Assembly (NCBI GenBank): GCA_018466975.1
Contig: CM031557.1
Coordinates: 1,550,001 to 1,614,000, forward strand
Source of the DNA: Sparassis latifolia
Taxonomy: Eukaryota > Basidiomycota > Agaricomycetes > Polyporales > Sparassidaceae
Length of the DNA: 64,000 bases
Reading direction: 5' to 3'
Below the pieces are notes generated by a model, which did no database searches, was not told the origin of the DNA, and worked only from the letters and a program-made list of their open reading frames with translations. Positions 43,632 through 54,840 of this stretch are shown here, piece after piece. Within the stretch, counting starts at the first letter, position 1. The number at the start of each line of letters is the position of its first letter. A program made the position numbers and the translations under genes.

Positions 43632-43702
43632 GGTTAGGGTTAGATTGGTCCGAAGTCACGCGTAGGACCAATCCGACCAATCGGTCGACCAATTGGTCCG
43701 GA
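43632..43702. other. Telomere-like word and nested inverted repeats
   Basis: GGTTAGGGTTAG (about 43634-43645) holds about two units of the fungal telomere repeat. ATTGGTCC and GGACCAAT follow as a perfect 8-bp stem with a 13-base loop, then GACCAATCGGTCGACCAATT and GGTCC. The block lies 145 bp before the DUF7918 start codon and could be a TIR-like remnant or a regulatory element. Confidence 0.5.
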
Positions 43703-43844
43703 CCCTTGGTATGGCGTTGTTGCCCTCAGCCGCATATCGTGGTTGTCATGCGGTTACATACCTCCCCCTCTCAGAAACTGCTTTCCTACAGTCTGCCTTT
43801 AAAGACTATATCCTTACCTATACTGTCTCTCCTAATTTCTCGCC

Positions 43845-45122
43845 ATGCACTTGAACAATATAGAAGTTTCCATTTTCTCGCAAGAGAAGACCCTTCAGGA
43901 GTATGTTGTACACATCGAGGACACAAATACAATCTCCTGCTACATCCCAAGCGAGGCAGGGAAGGTACGGCTTGGCAACGGCAAACATCAGATTATCGTT
44001 TTTCTGACGATGATTTTTCGCAGAACTTTGAAGTGCGGTGGCGGATTGGCTCGGCAGCCACACACGCTTTCTCCGTCAGGTGCTATCTCGACGGGCGACC
44101 GGCTGGTCATACTAGCGGGAAGCCTGGCTGTTCGGGTTATCGCACAGGGATCAGGACTGCAATTAATATGCGACGGCCGTTCCAGTTTGCAAACCTTCAG
44201 ACGACGGGTATGGTCTTCATCTACACCGAATGTCGCCTGTGCAATCTCATCCAGGCCAATTTCTTCATCCCTATCACAGATGACGATCAATTCTTGGATG
44301 CATCCAGAGCTAACGAGAGGCTGGGTTTAATTAGCGTGTGCTTCCTCCGCGTCCTGGAAAGGAGAACCGTTGGGTTCGAACCGAAGACGTTGGAGGACGT
44401 GGGTCCTGTGCACGAGGAGACAAAAAAGATTAGCGTGCATTGCATCTCGTGAGCCAATCCATCCAGTGACCTATTCTATGTGAGCTAGGAGGCAATCTGG
44501 CTCGTAGTTTGGGAGACGCCCATCCCTGTCAACCGCGTCGGAACACAAAGGCGAAGACCCTGGACACAAATGAAAATCCGTTCCTTAATTTCATTTTCAG
44601 ATACAAGCCACGTGGTGAGTCCACCGCTGATAAACATGATTTTATCCAACTGAAGTCCACGCCACAGACGTTCTGAAGGCCGAAGGCATTATCTCTTCCT
44701 CTGCGACGATACCACCTGCAAATGTATCTCTTGTGAGAGCGAGAAGAGGTCCGTCAATGCCACCGAGCACAGGGAGAGTCATGCGCCCAAGGAGAGCCGC
44801 TGAGTCTCCAGCGCAGGGCGAACGCGAGACGAAACGGCGAAAGACAATTCCAGAGAAAAAGTTACAAGACATTGAGTTTTTGCAGGCACGTTCCTCTCGC
44901 CATAGTGACACTGGGCACTGGCGCTCTCCATTTACTGACAGGAACGCCTTTCTGCTGCAGAGCCAGTTGGGCGATGCTCAGAAACAAGTGCGCAGTATTA
45001 AAACCAAAATTAACAATGCGAGGGCTTTCCGATCCCATCCTTTGCCTGTGAAGAAGGAAGAAAAGCCTCTACGCTTCAACTTCTCGTCGGATGATGTGAT
45101 CGACTTGACACTCGATGAATGA
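43845..45122 (+). CDS. DUF7918-domain protein with SUMO-interaction-like tail
   Basis: The function of this fungal domain is unknown. Exon 1 (43845-43964, 40 codons) encodes MHLNNIEVSIFSQEKTLQEY to SEAGK. Exon 2 is 44024-44207. Exon 3 starts at 44280 (DDDQFLDASRANERLG) and runs to GPVHEETKKISVHCIS. Later exons give NPFLNFIFRYKPR and, after an intron ending near 44670, DVLKAEGIISSS. These are the hallmarks of DUF7918 in order. The C-terminus is basic, then acidic, and ends DDVIDLTLDE; VIDLT is the classical shape of a SUMO-interacting motif. The splice after 44451 is not certain because no acceptor keeps perfect frame. A decayed copy lies at 41508-42145. Confidence 0.75.
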
Positions 45123-45556
45123 TGGCTCTGGTAACTTCAGGATGGTCAACAATAATGATCGGCCGTGCGGTGTGTTATTCTATACCTTCTTATTCTGGAT
45201 GTGTATAATGTCAGGGCGGTTTTCTATGTAATACAGTTGAAAAAGCATGTACGAACTCCATACGATGTCTTCTTAATCTCCAAGCTTAAATCTCAGTGTT
45301 CTTACCCGATTCCTGGCATTGCTCCTCTAGCATATATAGTGTTAGTAAAACCGGACCACTTCCGACCGCATTCTTTGCAGGACAACGCCGCATACAGTCG
45401 GCCTTCAAGCTTCAGGCGTACTCCAACGTCTCCGTATAAATTACATTCGGTGAGTACCGTGAAGATACATTTGGACTTTGATTGTGCATTTCCTCGAGCT
45501 CAGGCTGCCATACATTTACACTTACGTCCAATGTTATCACTCCAGCGCAGCGCGCA
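45123..45556. other. Intergenic gap between DUF7918 and HET genes
   Basis: These 434 bp lie between two convergent genes. They contain no supported gene and no notable repeat. Confidence 0.5.
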
Positions 45557-47191
45557 TCAACCCCGCGCCTGAGGACCACCCACGCTAAGCGTCATGCTGT
45601 GCCAGCCTTCCACCATAGACTTGAACCTGTCGCCCAAGAATGCGAAGGTCACCCTGCTGAATTTTCCGGACGCATGCTCTTCTACGAGCATCGTAACGAT
45701 GCCGTACGTCATCCCCTCGGCCCATACCCTGCGCGCTATCCACGGGAAGTTATACAGTTTCGCATTCCCGATGAACACGATGAACGCGCACGAACTCGAG
45801 CCGCTGCGCACGTTCTCGCCTGCCTTTGGCAGCTTCCAGAAGCTGCCGTCAAGGGCGGCGATGACCGTCGACCCTTGGTCATTCACTGGATCCATGTTCG
45901 CCGTCTCGGGAAATCCGGTGCGTTTTCGGCGGAGAAAGACCGCAGGAGCCGCCTTCGCGGTGAATTTAAGGTACCCTGCGTCGTCCATGCTTCCCTTGGG
46001 CGCATGGTCCAGCCACCAGCCAGGTGGCCACCGCCCGTCAATCACCTTCTCTACATGCACGCTCGGCTGGTCGGTGTCCACGCGCCCGAGCCCCTCGAGG
46101 CTCCTTGTAGGGATGTATGCCTTACCGGAGACGGTTGTGGTTGGGAATATGGGGAAGCTCGAGAGCTGTCTGCTAGGGGGCAAGTGGAAAGAGGACGCAA
46201 GCCAGCTCGCGGTGCCACCCTTCTTGAGGATGGCCTGCGCAAGTGCGATCGTTGCGCCGACGCGGTCGTCTTTGGCGAACTTCTTCGGGTCGAGGGTGAC
46301 GCCGAAAAGGCCCATGATGCTGAAGACCATGTCGACGGGGCGCGAGGACGTGCGCATCAACGCGCTGCGCCAGATGGCATGCTTTTGCGCGTCCAGGTTC
46401 GACAGCAGCATCGCGCCGAGCAGGGCCCAGACATGACTCTTGATCGCCTCAGTCGTGTTCCCAAACATGCGGATGGTGAGGTCCAGGTGCTGGTCGCCAC
46501 CGTCCCTGCCCGTGAACACCGTGTCGCTCGTGTGTAGCTGCAACACCTGCGTGAGCTTCGCGTACGCTGACCGCCGCGAGACGAGCTCATGCACATGTGT
46601 CTTTGATCGCTTGAACTGCCCCGAACCGTGCTTCCACGAGAACAGCACCAGCGACTGCTTCGGCGCGACGACCTCCTGCAGCGTCCACCCTCGCTGTATC
46701 CACGCCGTGTCCGCCTCGAGGCTCACGAGGTGGCGCATGCCCCCGGGCAGTACTAGGCACGCCGCGCACGACTGGTAGATGTGGTGCATGCTCTTGATCT
46801 GGAACGACTGGTCCGCCGAGCTCGTCTGCATGATGCAGAGGCTGTCGAGCCAGACGTATTTCGTGTCGAGCTTCACCGCGGCAGTGCACGCGTGCATGAG
46901 CGTGTCGACACCGACCTTGTCGCCGTCCTCCGCGCCGCGCACCGAGAAGGCGCCGAACTTCTCCTGCGCAGCATGCGCGGCGCTGATCGGGTTCCCCCGC
47001 CAGACGTACGAGATCGCACAGTAGGAGAAACCTGGGAAGCCCTCCATCTCGTAGATGCGAAGTCTCTCTTTCTCTGTGAATTGCACGCAGTCGATGAGGC
47101 GGTAGCGCTTGGGCGTGCCCTTGGAAGAGAGATCCACCGTCTTGTCTCTCAGAGAGCTCAGCGGGACGTCGTAGATGACTTCGATCGTCAT
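45557..47191 (-). CDS. HET-domain protein (heterokaryon incompatibility type)
   Basis: A single uninterrupted minus-strand frame. I favour the start at 47191 (MTIEVIYDVPLSSLRDK, 544 residues), because the 54 upstream codons to 47353 are unlike the family and precede the usual start. The HET core is clear: SYCAISYVWRGNP, KYVWLDSLCIMQTSSADQSF, MHHIYQSCAACLVLPGG and WIQRGWTLQEVVAP, all within the first 230 residues. A central helical region and a C-terminal part with GRWPPGWWLDHAP follow. HET proteins trigger cell death or growth arrest when incompatible fungal cells fuse, and are often numerous and variable in basidiomycetes. No signal peptide or NACHT/WD partner domain is present. The gene has higher GC than the mobile DNA to its left. 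Confidence 0.9.
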   Translation of the reverse strand: MTIEVIYDVPLSSLRDKTVDLSSKGTPKRYRLIDCVQFTEKERLRIYEMEGFPGFSYCAISYVWRGNPISAAHAAQEKFGAFSVRGAEDGDKVGVDTLMHACTAAVKLDTKYVWLDSLCIMQTSSADQSFQIKSMHHIYQSCAACLVLPGGMRHLVSLEADTAWIQRGWTLQEVVAPKQSLVLFSWKHGSGQFKRSKTHVHELVSRRSAYAKLTQVLQLHTSDTVFTGRDGGDQHLDLTIRMFGNTTEAIKSHVWALLGAMLLSNLDAQKHAIWRSALMRTSSRPVDMVFSIMGLFGVTLDPKKFAKDDRVGATIALAQAILKKGGTASWLASSFHLPPSRQLSSFPIFPTTTVSGKAYIPTRSLEGLGRVDTDQPSVHVEKVIDGRWPPGWWLDHAPKGSMDDAGYLKFTAKAAPAVFLRRKRTGFPETANMDPVNDQGSTVIAALDGSFWKLPKAGENVRSGSSSCAFIVFIGNAKLYNFPWIARRVWAEGMTYGIVTMLVEEHASGKFSRVTFAFLGDRFKSMVEGWHSMTLSVGGPQARG

Positions 47192-48733
47192 CTTAGTACA
47201 GTCGGTGAATACAATATGTGGGCGCAAAGTGAGCGCGCCTGATGCGCTATTTATCGTGATTCGAGCGCTCGCGAAGACGGTCGAGGCGCATCGCCTTTGG
47301 TGATATGCATCACGGTAGTTGATGGAAGGCGAGGTTACGTAGCTGCTGTGCACAGTTAACAGCGCTGACGGTGAGAGGGCTTAGCAATCACGCTGCTATT
47401 CGGTGTCCAGCACACCATGGATGTGGTAGCTTTCCGCCAGACGATGATGAAACGATTGCTGATCGTACTATGCTTGATTAGTGATCATCGCAGAGACCGG
47501 AGCGAATGATGTGCCTACCCCGCGAAGATGTCAAGGTCGCCGATCGCGGAGAATCGTCCACAGCGTCAGGAGCCGTTGTTCAGTGGCACAGGGCCCACAT
47601 TGTTTACGGATCTTTTAAAGGTCGTCATCGAAGTTGAGCCTAAAGAAGTCTTCACTGGCAGGATTTCTGTTCGAATAATATGGTTAGCAGGTTCCGTGGA
47701 GACCTCGAAATAACTGACAAGCATAGGAGCGGTTGGCAACCGCGTTAATGGTGGTCTGGTGCGTATTCGTTGCTTACTATTGACATGTATGCACTGACTT
47801 CTGCACTCGCTATCCAGCGCCGACAACAGGTTCTTCGTCAGTTAGACTCTTGGAACTATTTCGTGAACCGAATGATCTATGCAATAATGTCGGTTTTTCG
47901 GTGAGTACAAGAAAGACAACTGCAATGCACCTTTTGCTTCCAAGACGACAGGAGAGCACAACTTGAATTCATCTTACCATGGGTTTCAGAGGGAATTATG
48001 TCTGCAGAAGAGAAATGGGCAATTCCTGATGTCGTCTATGAATTTGCTGTCATACTCGAAAGGCCACCAGGTGGCGGCGGAACTTGCTCGGAGACGAGAA
48101 CGGACAGAATTGCCGCCAAACACTAAGCGCACAACAACTGCGTAAAAAGGACACTTTCACTTTTGGGTCGGGAGAGCTTGCTCTCCGAGCAAGAATTTTG
48201 AAGTCACGACGTCCGAAGTGGCGTCATCATGAGTCACATTGTGACGCGACGCGTCGGTGGCACATCCGCACGATCCGGGCCGGCCATAAGTGAGGTGCCG
48301 CTTTGTGCAATAGCTACAGGATAACTCCCGTTCATTCCCTGACCATATATTTTTACCTTTGCCAGTGTAGTTGTGTTAATTTAGCTCACCGCCATGTCCA
48401 CACTCCCAATGTCAACAACACCCGCATCCCCCGACTACCCGAATGGCCCGAGTTCCAATCTAATCCTGAGTTAGCTACGTTCACCGCCGTGACTTGCCTC
48501 ACAAACGCGAGAGCACAACAATCCAATACAATGAACATACTTATATCTATCGTACTTTTCATCGCAATCTACAGACGACACGTCGGCTCAGCCCTCCTGC
48601 ATCTCGGCATCCTCCAACTGCGCTGCCTGCTTCACCTGCATTTGGTCAACAAGATATGCTAGGGTGGCGCCGTTCTCCCCGCAACTGCAGCATGCACTTC
48701 AGCACTGTCAAACTCGCTCGCAGATGCACATAC
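47192..48733. other. Intergenic region with hairpin-forming sequences
   Basis: About 1.5 kb between the HET gene start and the PWP2 stop, including the HET promoter. No gene is supported. Notable are the overlapping hairpins at 48171-48190, GTCACATTGTGAC near 48233-48245 and CGACGCGTCG at 48247-48256. Confidence 0.5.
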
Positions 48734-51576
48734 TCACAGTTTCGAGATGAGCCCTTCGCAGTCTACTAGCGCTTTCCACAGCGTCCGCAGCACACCCGCA
48801 TTCTCACCTGCCCGATCCTTCAGGTATCGCCCATGCGTTCCCAATACTGCCTGTACCCATACGAGCCCGAACTCCAGATGCGGTCCATGCTCAAGGCTCT
48901 CCGCAACACACTGCAAGAGTGCGCTCACATACACCTTCGGCAGGCCCTTCACAACAAGCCTGATATCATCCCTTGGGACAGCTGCAAACACCCGCTGGAC
49001 GAGCGCGCGCTCATTGAGCCGGAAAGCGAGGACCAGCGCCGGTAGGAACGTTTGCGCCGCTAGCGCACTGATTACAGCTTGCGGGGTGACCTCAAGCGCG
49101 AGGTCCACTGGGTCGAACGCGGCGCCTTCGTCAAGCGAGTAAATGAGGAGCCCCTCCGTCGTAGAGGCCGCCCATGAGCGCCCCGTCGGCGCGAACCGCA
49201 CACACGTCGTGCGCACCTCCGCGCGGTACCGCCTGCGTGCCATGTCGCCCCTCCGCGCGCCCGGCAGCTCGTCGTCCCTACGATCCTCCAGGTCGCTGTT
49301 CTCTCCCCGCGCGTCAATCAAGTCAAGATTCCCCGCGTCCGTCAGGCGCCGGCTGTCGAGGAAGTCTTGCGTCCCGTCGAGGCTCAAGTTCTCCGACGTC
49401 CGGAACTGTTTGAGAAGGACGCCCTCGCGCACGTCGTATAGCGCGATGTGGGGACTACGGCCACCTGCGAGCACACACCGGCCGTCGGCCGTGTATACTA
49501 TGCTCGAGTGCACTCCATTGGCATTGGCTGCAGTGGTGAGGTCCCCTGCACGTCGGCCACCCTTGGCATCGCGCCGGGCATCAATGGAGCCAGTCTGCCT
49601 GCCTTCACTGACATCCAAGAACACGAGCTGGCCGTCAAGTGATGCCGCGACTAGCTCCTTCCCATCTGGTCGGAACGCAAGAGCAAGAACATCAGCCGAC
49701 AGCTGAAAGGGATCAACATTGTGCGAGCGCCCAAAGACTGTCCACAGCCGGACGGTGTGGTCCCACGACCCGCTCGCCAGAATGTTTCCTGCCGGAGAGA
49801 ATGCAAGGGAACTCACGGGCGCTGTGTGCCCAGACAAGACGTCCAGCAGCCGACCGGTCTGCACGGACCAGAGGAAGACCTCAAAGGTGTCGGCGGAGCC
49901 AGCGGCAACAACTTCACCGCTAGGGTCAACAGCGAGGCAGGAGAATTGCGCGGGTGTGGGTGAGGTAAAGGTTCGGAAGTTTCGATACCGGACAAGATCG
50001 AAAGCACGCACGGTACCATCAAGAGACGCAGAGAAGAGTACCTGCCCAGCTTTGGCGAAATCGACCGCACTCACGGCTGCGGTATGCTCCGAGAACGTCA
50101 CGAAGCAAAAGCCGGACGCACTGTTCCAGACTTTAACCTTCCCATCATCGCCACCAGTCGCAATATGCTGCCCGTCTGGAGCATACGCGAGTGTGTTCAT
50201 CGTCGAGAAGTGTCCTTGCTGTTTCAGCACGTATGATTGTGACTGCCATTCCCATACTAACAGCTGCCCAAGTCCCCGAGCGCCGAACGCAAGCCACTCT
50301 CCCGAGGGGTTGACGGCGACGGCGGAGATTTTCTCTTGAGAGATACTGAGTGTGTGAAGGTTGGAGAACGACGGAAGCTCCCATAGGCCAAAGACGCCCG
50401 AGGAGAACCCGACCACCAGCAAGTTGGCACCGTGATGGAATGTGCTGCAAACTACTCTTGTGTTGGGCAGGCGGAAGTAGTGCCTAGTTTGCACTCCCCA
50501 ACGAGTTTTCGCAATTTCATTGAAGGACCCACTTGACGTCGAAGCCACTGGCTCTTCTTCAACACTGTCAAAGCTTTCCTGTAATGGCTTCGCCTTCCAG
50601 GTGAACACAGCTCCGTCTCTGCTGACTGTATATATCTAATTTGACGAATATCAGTACTCACACGAAAGAGAGGGAGTAGTCACACCAACCGCCTTCGCGT
50701 CTGTGGAGAAGTATGCACCAAGGACAATATCCCTGTGACCAGCAAATGTTTTAGGCCGAAAGCCTTCCACAGGGTCAAGAGTGAATAGGCGGGCAGTCAT
50801 GTCCCGCGATGTCGTGATGAAGCATCTGCCCTCCTCTGTCAACCTGTACGATCCAAGGGATGAAAATCAGACTGACTTTGAGTCGGGTGACCATTCGATA
50901 CTAAGAATCTCGCCATGGTGACCCGTGTATGTCCGATGGAGGTTGAATGGTGCGAACTCGCGGACCAGATGGTTGGGGGTACGCCAAACTTGTACATGGG
51001 AATCGTGGGTGGCAGCAATGTACCTGGGGAAGAGATGTAAATTAAGGATCGTGAGCACGGCGATAAAAATGAAGGACGTACTTCCCGTCCGGAGAGAACT
51101 TGATCGCCTTGACAGGCTTTTGGAAGTTGAAGTGGTGAAGCACTATGCCCCGACGGAAGTTCACCAACAAAGCGCGACCATCTAGTGAATTGTTGTGTTT
51201 TGTTCCCACTCAGGGCTGAAAATTCAGAGGTATACCTTCGTCTACGCTGATCAACACATTGGCATCAGGGCTGAGTGCGATTGCTGCGATATTTTTCCGA
51301 TTCTCGAACGAAAATGTGTGTGATTTGTTACTAAGCACCTTCAGCATAACTTCACACAGTAGAAGCTATAGTTAAAACTTACTTCACGAGATCAAAGACT
51401 GAGACACGATTTCCGACAGGACTGAGTACAGAATTGCCATCTGATGTGAATACGATATTGCCCTGTCTGTAAACAGTACCGCATAAGTTCGAAAACTATG
51501 ACAGAGTAATACTTCTTAGCAACATCAGCTAACTGGAAGCAGAAAAATCGTTAAGTACCTTGAAATTCGCTTTCAT
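48734..51576 (-). CDS. PWP2: Periodic tryptophan protein 2 (U3 snoRNP / SSU processome subunit)
   Basis: Pwp2 (Utp1) is a nucleolar WD40 protein of the UTP-B subcomplex, needed for early 18S rRNA processing. The start at 51576 gives MKANFK, and a short first exon of 18 nt is joined to FSNLCGTVYRQGNIVFTSDG (51495-51383), then NNKSHTFSFENRKNI (51330-51236) and further exons. The main exon runs from about 50608 to 48734. WD repeats are evident: GHFSTMNTLAYAPDGQHIATGG, GKVKVWN, SGHTAPVSSLAFSP and SWDHTVRLW. The C-terminal Utp12-type helical domain follows (VSALLQCVAESLEHGPHLEF), ending GLISKL. No damage is seen. This is a conserved single-copy housekeeping gene and anchors the window as ordinary nuclear chromatin from here on. 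Confidence 0.93.
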
Positions 51577-52852
51577 GGCAGATCGCAATTCCTCCCAAAT
51601 CCGTAAACGGGTTTTCAAGTAAGTGATCGCAATAACAAAAGCAAGAGCTAGAAGTGCTAGCACAGCGCGAAGGGAGGAAGGGAAACAGATTCTGAGGCAA
51701 GCCAGGAAGATTCAAGACAACTTGAAGTCTGAAGACAACCGCGCAAAAGTTGATAGCACGTGGTCTAAACAGTTTATTCATGTGACTTGAACGGGTTCCG
51801 ATGACGTGTCTGGTCACCTGTCGATCGAATGATCTAATTTCAGATCTCCGAGGCGGCCAGTAGACCGCTATTGACGAATTTAGTAGGCCTATAGGTTCGT
51901 GCTCTGTACTGAGCTGCATCTCAACAGTTCTTGTCTCGCTGCGGTTTGCAGCATAGTAAATGCCACCGAAGTTCGCTTGCTCCCCAACACCTCTCAGAAA
52001 CTTCGGACCGAATTCTCCGCTACATACAGTGGGACCATTTTAAAGTATGATTACGTCGGTGGACGCCCTGACGGTCCTCCTCTTGAGGCGACAAAACCGG
52101 TATCGGACGCCCGAATTTCTCCTATGTGTGATCCTGATTCCCAATCAAACCACAATTCAAATTCATCGCTCCGGGTATGCATTGGAGGTCACAAACTTTG
52201 TAGTACCGGTTGCCCACATGCCCACCTGATCCGTCCGCCTTTCCCCCGCTTGATTGGAGCGACCGTCCGCTATAGGATATCTGTTTTCCACTCTCCTGAA
52301 GGCCGTCTATATGGTGAAGCAGCGGGCCTGTATGCCGAATAATTACCGCAAATGCCCCGTGTATGCGAACGGTGGGGTAGCGGGAGCACACCGGAGTGGA
52401 CTCGCAGACGGTTCAGCAGGTCAGACCACTCCTTTGTACACGCTACTATCCTGCCCTTGAGGAAGAAGCATAAGCATAAAGCCTCCGACTTCTCAACATG
52501 AAAAACACCTTGACGCCACTCCGTGGCGGAATTCTCACCAACGCGATTATCCCGCACTCCAGGAACCCCGTGAAAAACATCACTGTGGATAACAACTCAG
52601 TAACCCAGGTATCATATAGTATTGCAAGGACGTGGTAATGTACATGTCTTAGAGTACAGCCTGTTATTACAGGTACGTTACAGCATCGTCAGTGTATTCC
52701 ACAAGAGAAAGGAGCCAATATCGCTTTGCAATGCAGTATGGGTAAACAGCGTGACTCAGTCCAAGACACACTCAGCACCAATGGACACAGCACCACTAGG
52801 ACAGCTTTCCAAGGCCCTGCAATCCCTCCTGTAACGACCTCTCGCGGATAAT
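51577..52852. other. Intergenic region upstream of PWP2
   Basis: About 1.3 kb holding the PWP2 promoter and the 3' end of the transporter gene. Open frames on both strands are short and show no motif or splice continuity. I see nothing else. Confidence 0.5.
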
Positions 52853-54840
52853 TTACGCAGAACCCTTATCGCTGTAGTCCCTGTCGTCGTGCTTGACATC
52901 GTGCGGGACGCCAACAACAATACGGTTAGAGAGGTCTTCGCCATCGAACAGAGCCGCGGTCTCTTCGAGTGTGTGGTTCTTCGTCTCGATTATCATGAAG
53001 TAGCAGAAGAAGAACTCAAACACGAGCCAGCAGACGTAGACGATCTATACTTGGTTTCAGATATGAGTGTAAATAAGAGAGAGAGTCAAGACTTACGTAG
53101 TACTTCCACGCAATGCTCTTGAGCGCGATTGGGTTGACATACTGGTTGAAGATGAGCGCGAGAGACACAACGAAATTGAAGACGTTGAAGCCCTTCGCGC
53201 GGATGGTGTATGGCAGGATCTCGACAGTGTACGAGACGATAAGCGGCGTGAATGCAATGTCGTAAAATGCGTAGTACAGGAAGATAAAGGCGATGACGGC
53301 GTGTGCAGCGGCCTGCGTGCCATGGATAGCAAACTCTGCAGAGCATACGGTCTGCATCGCGAACATGACGACCATACCTGCACAAGATGTGAGGAACAGG
53401 AAGCGTCGGCCGAGGCGGTCGACCATGAACGCTGCGAGGACGGCCCAGAATAGGTTCCAAATGGCAAGGATACTGTCCACACGCTCATTAGTCCGTGTGT
53501 CAGTAGAAGAGTGAAGGAGACGTACCCGTTAATGAGCAACTGGATCGTAGGACTTGTGATGCCAATACTGTCGAACACCTTGTTCAAGTAGAAGGACACG
53601 AGGCCGTTCCCAGACCACTGAGAGAACCAAGCGATGGCAACAACGAGGACCATACGCTTCCTGTTTCCAGGGGTAGCGACAAGTGTCCGCCAGCCAATCT
53701 TTGAACCAGCTAAACCGACGCAATCAGGGACCGATCTGAAAGTCGTAGTCGACAAGGTGGCCTACCATCACACTCCAAAGTGATAGCGGCTTTTATTTCC
53801 TCAAACTCGTACAGAACAAGCGGATCTTGCTCGTCACCATCGGCGTGGTAGTAAGCAAGAGTCTTGAGAGCCTGCTCATCCTTGCCCTTGGAGATTAACC
53901 AACGTGGACTCTCTGGGGCAAACAAAACCAAGAAAAACTGGAATATGGAAGGGAGACCCTGGAGAATAGAGGGAATACGCCATGCCCAGGTGCTGTTGAT
54001 GTGCTGAGTTCCGTACGTCGTCCACGATGCACTACAGGCGTAATATCATTAGAACAATCCTTGTTCACCACAACCCAGTAAGACTTACATGATATTACCA
54101 GAGTACCATAGAGAGTTGTAGAGTGACGTAAGAGGCGCACGGTATGTCGGGTAAGATATTTCGGTGACCAACATGGGCGCCGCGTTGGCTGCAACCCAAG
54201 ATTCAGTATGAACAACGGATTATTATCAATCGAATGACTTGCCAGCAAACGTCAGTCCAAAACCGATGCAGAATCGGGCACCGATGAACATGCCGAGACT
54301 GTTTGCGGCAGCCTGGACGGCGACGCCAACCAACATGATTGTTGCACCGATCCATATTGCAGGTCGCCGACCAAGTCCATCAGAGACATATGGCGCGAAA
54401 GGATAGCCTGCCAGAGAGCCGATATTCTAACGACGTTCTATTAGGACTAATTATCGTCGAGATATCAAATGACAAACCTGAATAGCGTTCAGAACACCAA
54501 GCTTACCACCCTGAGGGTTGTTGAAGTAGTCTTCCCATTGACCTAGAGACTGGAAGCCATTCATCAAACTGTTATCAAAACCATTCGTAGAAGCCGTGAT
54601 AAGCCTGATCCGAATGTGTCAGAGGGAAACAATCTGCACAAATGACGTCCAACTCACAACAGGACAATCCAGGCGTTAAGAGTGATGAGACTAGTATACG
54701 AGTGAGGTCGTCAATACGCATATCCAACACACGACGATATGAGAGCCGTACCGCCGATTGTTGTACCACTTTCTGTTCGGGTTGATCAGGTGCGCGTACT
54801 TTGCGTCCACCCCCGTCACTGCAGCAGCTCCTCCAGCCAT
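52853..54840 (-). CDS. MFS sugar transporter (lactose permease-like)
   Basis: A proton-coupled sugar carrier of the plasma membrane is expected. Translation starts at 54840 (MAGGAAAVTGVDAKYAHL) and passes through at least six short introns to the stop at 52853. Major-facilitator signatures are present in order: SLMNGFQSLGQW, DGLGRRPAIWIGA, an APESPRWL block (about 53905), then KIGWRTLVATPGNRKRM and FSQWSGNGLVSFYLNKV. The second half has VDRLGRRFLFL and YTVEILPYTIRAKGF. The tail is cytosolic and acidic (ETAALFDGEDLSNRIV). The PESPRWL and second GRR motifs are those of the sugar porter family; the lactose-permease flavour is suggested by the overall pattern, and the real substrate is unknown. 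No break is seen. Confidence 0.88.

Noticed and set aside
46051..46537. Plus-strand frames opposite the HET gene
   Set aside because: They are shadows; the minus strand has continuous HET motifs.
48747..50339. Plus-strand frames opposite PWP2
   Set aside because: They are shadows of the GC-rich WD40 coding exon.
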